A DNA stretch of 7,029 bases from Deltaproteobacteria bacterium (lineage in GTDB: Bacteria; Myxococcota; B64-G9). A program made the position numbers and the translations under genes. The number at the start of each line of letters is the position of its first letter. Position 1 is the stretch's first letter. Shown in pieces: positions 5,538 to 7,029 of the stretch. The notes under the pieces are model-generated. The model was not told where the DNA came from. It worked only from the letters and a program-made list of their open reading frames with translations, and did not search any database. The stretch is from assembly GCA_030591745.1 (NCBI GenBank), contig JAUVAM010000196.1, forward strand, positions 1-7,029. The letters run 5' to 3'.

Positions 5538-5543
5538 GGGAGG
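5538..5543 (+). promoter_or_regulatory. Ribosome binding site setting the thioredoxin start
   Basis: GGGAGG at 5538-5543 lies 9 bases before the ATG at 5553. An ATG at 5514 is in frame but has no such element, and it would add 13 residues not seen in thioredoxins. Confidence 0.65.
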
Positions 5544-5552
5544 CAAACAAGC

Positions 5553-5885
5553 ATGGCAAGTGAACATGTGTTCGAGGCAGATGACAGCTCCTTCGAGCAA
5601 GAAGTGATTAACAGTGATCTGCCCACCCTGGTGGATTTTTGGGGGCCCTCCTGCGGCCCCTGCATTGCCATGCTGCCCATGATAGAAAAACTGGCGGCAG
5701 ATCATCTGGGCCGACTCAAGGTGGTCAAAGTCAACGTGGAACAAAGCCCCAGCACCGCCATGAAATTCGCAGTGCGATCCCTGCCGACCTTGATGCTTGT
5801 TAAGCAGGGCAAGGTCATCGACTCATTCAACGGTCGTCCCGCTCCCGCTGCCTTGGAGAAATTTATCCAACGAGCCTTCGCCTGA
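5553..5885 (+). CDS. Thioredoxin (CGPC active site)
   Basis: A 110-residue single-domain cytoplasmic thioredoxin, nearly the same length as Escherichia coli TrxA. Thioredoxins reduce protein disulfides and are recharged by thioredoxin reductase. The redox motif CGPC is at 34-37, preceded by LVDFWGPS. The buried Asp is D28, and the cis-proline that shapes the substrate groove is P78 in SLPTLMLV. VVKVNVEQ and GKVIDSFNG follow the usual fold order. Two active-site neighbours are unusual: the position just before the first Cys is Ser33 instead of the common Trp, and Ile38 follows the second Cys instead of Lys or Arg. Redox potential or partner choice may therefore differ from the housekeeping enzyme. 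The start at 5553 was chosen by the GGGAGG at 5538-5543. No reductase gene is in the window. It converges with rodA, leaving 13 bases. Confidence 0.93.
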   Translation: MASEHVFEADDSSFEQEVINSDLPTLVDFWGPSCGPCIAMLPMIEKLAADHLGRLKVVKVNVEQSPSTAMKFAVRSLPTLMLVKQGKVIDSFNGRPAPAALEKFIQRAFA

Positions 5886-5898
5886 AAACAGGTTTCAT

Positions 5899-7029
5899 TC
5901 AGTTGACGTGACGCCTCATCGAAATGCTGAGCAACAGTCCCACGCCAGCCATGACCGCCAGGATGGAAGATCCCCCATAGCTCCACAGGGGCAAGGTGAT
6001 ACCGACGACCGGCAAGACCCCGATGACCATGCCGATGTTAATGAACATGTGCCAAAACACAAATCCAGCCATACCTACCCCCACCAGCATGCCGAAACGA
6101 TTCTTCGCGGCTGAGGCCACGTTGGTTATCTGGACCAGGAAGAACAAAAACAGGGCCAACACGAGCAGGCAACCCAAGAAGCCCTGTTCTTCAGCCCACA
6201 CGGAGAAAACAAAATCCGTGTGCTGCTCCGGCAAAAATTTAAATTGGGTCTGGGTGCTCTCCCGATAGCCTTTGCCGTGCATCATGCCCGAGCCCACGGC
6301 GATGATAGACTGACGCGCGTGATAACCGGTGCCTTTGATGTCGGCACCAGGTGCAACGAATGCCTCGATGCGGCCCTTCTGGTAATCCTCCAACAACAAG
6401 TACCAGGCTCCGATGGCCACCGCGATGAAGACCACCGAGGCGATCAGGAGGGAACTGAAGCGAACCTTCATGAATAGAATCATGGTGCCGGCAATGGCCG
6501 TCAAGGCCAGGGAGGTCCCCAAGTCCGGTTGTCGGATGATCAGCATGACCGGCAGCAAGACCAAAATGACGGGGCTTAGCAAATCGTGCAGACTGGTCCG
6601 GCCGGTGCGCACCACAAACAAGGAACTGGCCACGGCCCAAATCATACTCAGGCCCAACAGAACAAAACGCCACATCCCGAGGGCAGCCAAGGCGTCTTTT
6701 TCCCAGAAGAGAATCAAGCCACCCAGAGCTCCAATAGCATACAGGGGGGTTCTGGGTTTGATGAGGTCCCGCAGTCGATAGCCGCCAACCGGCAGATCCT
6801 GTTCATCGCTGAAATATTTAGCCATCACCAAAATGATGCCGATCTTCATCATTTCGCTGGGCTGAAAATTAAAAAAACCCAAGTGAATCCAACGCCTCGA
6901 TCCCGAAACAACCCGACCCACCACAAGGACCGCCAGCAAAGAAAGCAGGCATGCAAAAAACAAAAGATAGGCCAAACGCACAAACAGGCGATAATCGATT
7001 ACGCACAAGGTCAAGGCAATAACAACGCC
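5899..7029 (-). CDS. rodA: RodA, SEDS-family peptidoglycan polymerase (5' end beyond window)
   Basis: RodA polymerises lipid II into glycan strands for rod-shaped growth, together with a class B PBP (PBP2/MrdA), in the inner membrane. The C-terminus is complete; the frame stays open to base 7029, so the first membrane segment is missing. Residues are counted from the TTG at 7014, which is unlikely to be the true start. Signatures are IDYR (6-9), RRWIHLGFFNFQPSE (40-54), QPDLGTSL (162-169), TQTQFKFLPEQHTDF (254-268) and a C-terminal SYGGSS (345-350). D267 in HTDF corresponds to the catalytic aspartate of SEDS enzymes. The TQTQ...LPEQHTDF and GVLPVVG patterns favour RodA over FtsW. Compared with E. 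coli RodA, the stretch between QPSE and QPDLG is about 110 rather than about 47 residues, with two extra hydrophobic stretches. No PBP2 or MreC/MreD gene is visible, as the upstream neighbours lie outside. Confidence 0.92.
   Translation of the reverse strand, partial: GVVIALTLCVIDYRLFVRLAYLLFFACLLSLLAVLVVGRVVSGSRRWIHLGFFNFQPSEMMKIGIILVMAKYFSDEQDLPVGGYRLRDLIKPRTPLYAIGALGGLILFWEKDALAALGMWRFVLLGLSMIWAVASSLFVVRTGRTSLHDLLSPVILVLLPVMLIIRQPDLGTSLALTAIAGTMILFMKVRFSSLLIASVVFIAVAIGAWYLLLEDYQKGRIEAFVAPGADIKGTGYHARQSIIAVGSGMMHGKGYRESTQTQFKFLPEQHTDFVFSVWAEEQGFLGCLLVLALFLFFLVQITNVASAAKNRFGMLVGVGMAGFVFWHMFINIGMVIGVLPVVGITLPLWSYGGSSILAVMAGVGLLLSISMRRHVN

Noticed and set aside
5514..5552. Longer thioredoxin start at ATG 5514
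   Set aside because: It has no ribosome binding site and adds a 13-residue extension of unlikely composition. GGGAGG at 5538-5543 points to 5553 and gives a standard thioredoxin length.
5883..5897. Small inverted repeat TGAAA-acagg-TTTCA between the thioredoxin and rodA ends, considered as a bidirectional terminator
   Set aside because: The stem has only five mostly A-T pairs and no T-run follows on either strand, so it is too weak to support.
6239..6673. Overlapping open frame within rodA on the same strand
   Set aside because: Its composition is typical of an out-of-frame reading (many His, Arg and Gly, no hydrophobic pattern), and the rodA frame is intact across it.
5899..7029. FtsW instead of RodA
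   Set aside because: The TQTQFKFLPEQHTDF and GVLPVVGITLPL wording follows the RodA branch. FtsW usually has a GSRQ-type phrase and GLLPTKGLTLP.

Overview
The window reads as a GC-rich chromosomal stretch from a Gram-negative, rod-shaped bacterium, most likely Desulfobacterota (the Desulfobacteria or deltaproteobacterial sulfate-reducer group). That placement is inference. It rests on base composition, the style of the PgsB/PgsC/PgsW set and the RodA, and my impression that the small minus-strand protein belongs to a family restricted to deltaproteobacteria. No RNA genes, CRISPR arrays, insertion sequences or phage genes are visible. Coding density is high: the only gaps over 60 bases are 1944-2021 and 5383-5552.

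Left part (1-1943, all plus strand). A GGDEF diguanylate cyclase domain with intact catalytic and inhibitory sites is followed, with a 4-base stop/start overlap, by a secreted PhnD-type substrate-binding protein. Twelve bases later comes a small biotin-carrier protein with the EAMKM biotinylation motif. The GGDEF frame is closed upstream by an in-frame TAG at 7-9. The sequence just after that TAG still looks like the coiled-coil linker that normally precedes a GGDEF domain, so the gene may be the end of a larger sensor that has been interrupted.

Middle (2022-4848, plus strand). A tight three-gene cassette encodes the poly-gamma-glutamate synthesis proteins PgsB (Mur-ligase-like amide ligase), PgsC (polytopic membrane partner) and PgsW (membrane-anchored protein of unknown mechanism). 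PgsB to PgsC is spaced 5 bases and PgsC to PgsW overlaps by 10. No PgsA/CapA-type protein or PgsS/PgsD-type hydrolase is in the window. Together the three would be expected to make a gamma-linked glutamate polymer at the inner membrane.

Right part (4843-7029). A small minus-strand protein of unknown function runs tail-to-tail into pgsW, and the two frames share 6 bases. It diverges from a plus-strand thioredoxin. The 170-base region between their start codons holds three inverted repeats, two of which are mutually exclusive as RNA hairpins directly ahead of the thioredoxin ribosome binding site. The thioredoxin converges 13 bases from the end of a minus-strand rodA (SEDS peptidoglycan polymerase), which leaves the window at its 5' end. 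This RodA carries an apparent extra segment of about 55-65 residues with two hydrophobic stretches between its QPSE and QPDLG motifs.

The most interesting points are the PgsBCW cassette without PgsA, the possible cyclase/binding-protein signalling pair with the upstream TAG, the structured divergent region before the thioredoxin, and the RodA insertion.
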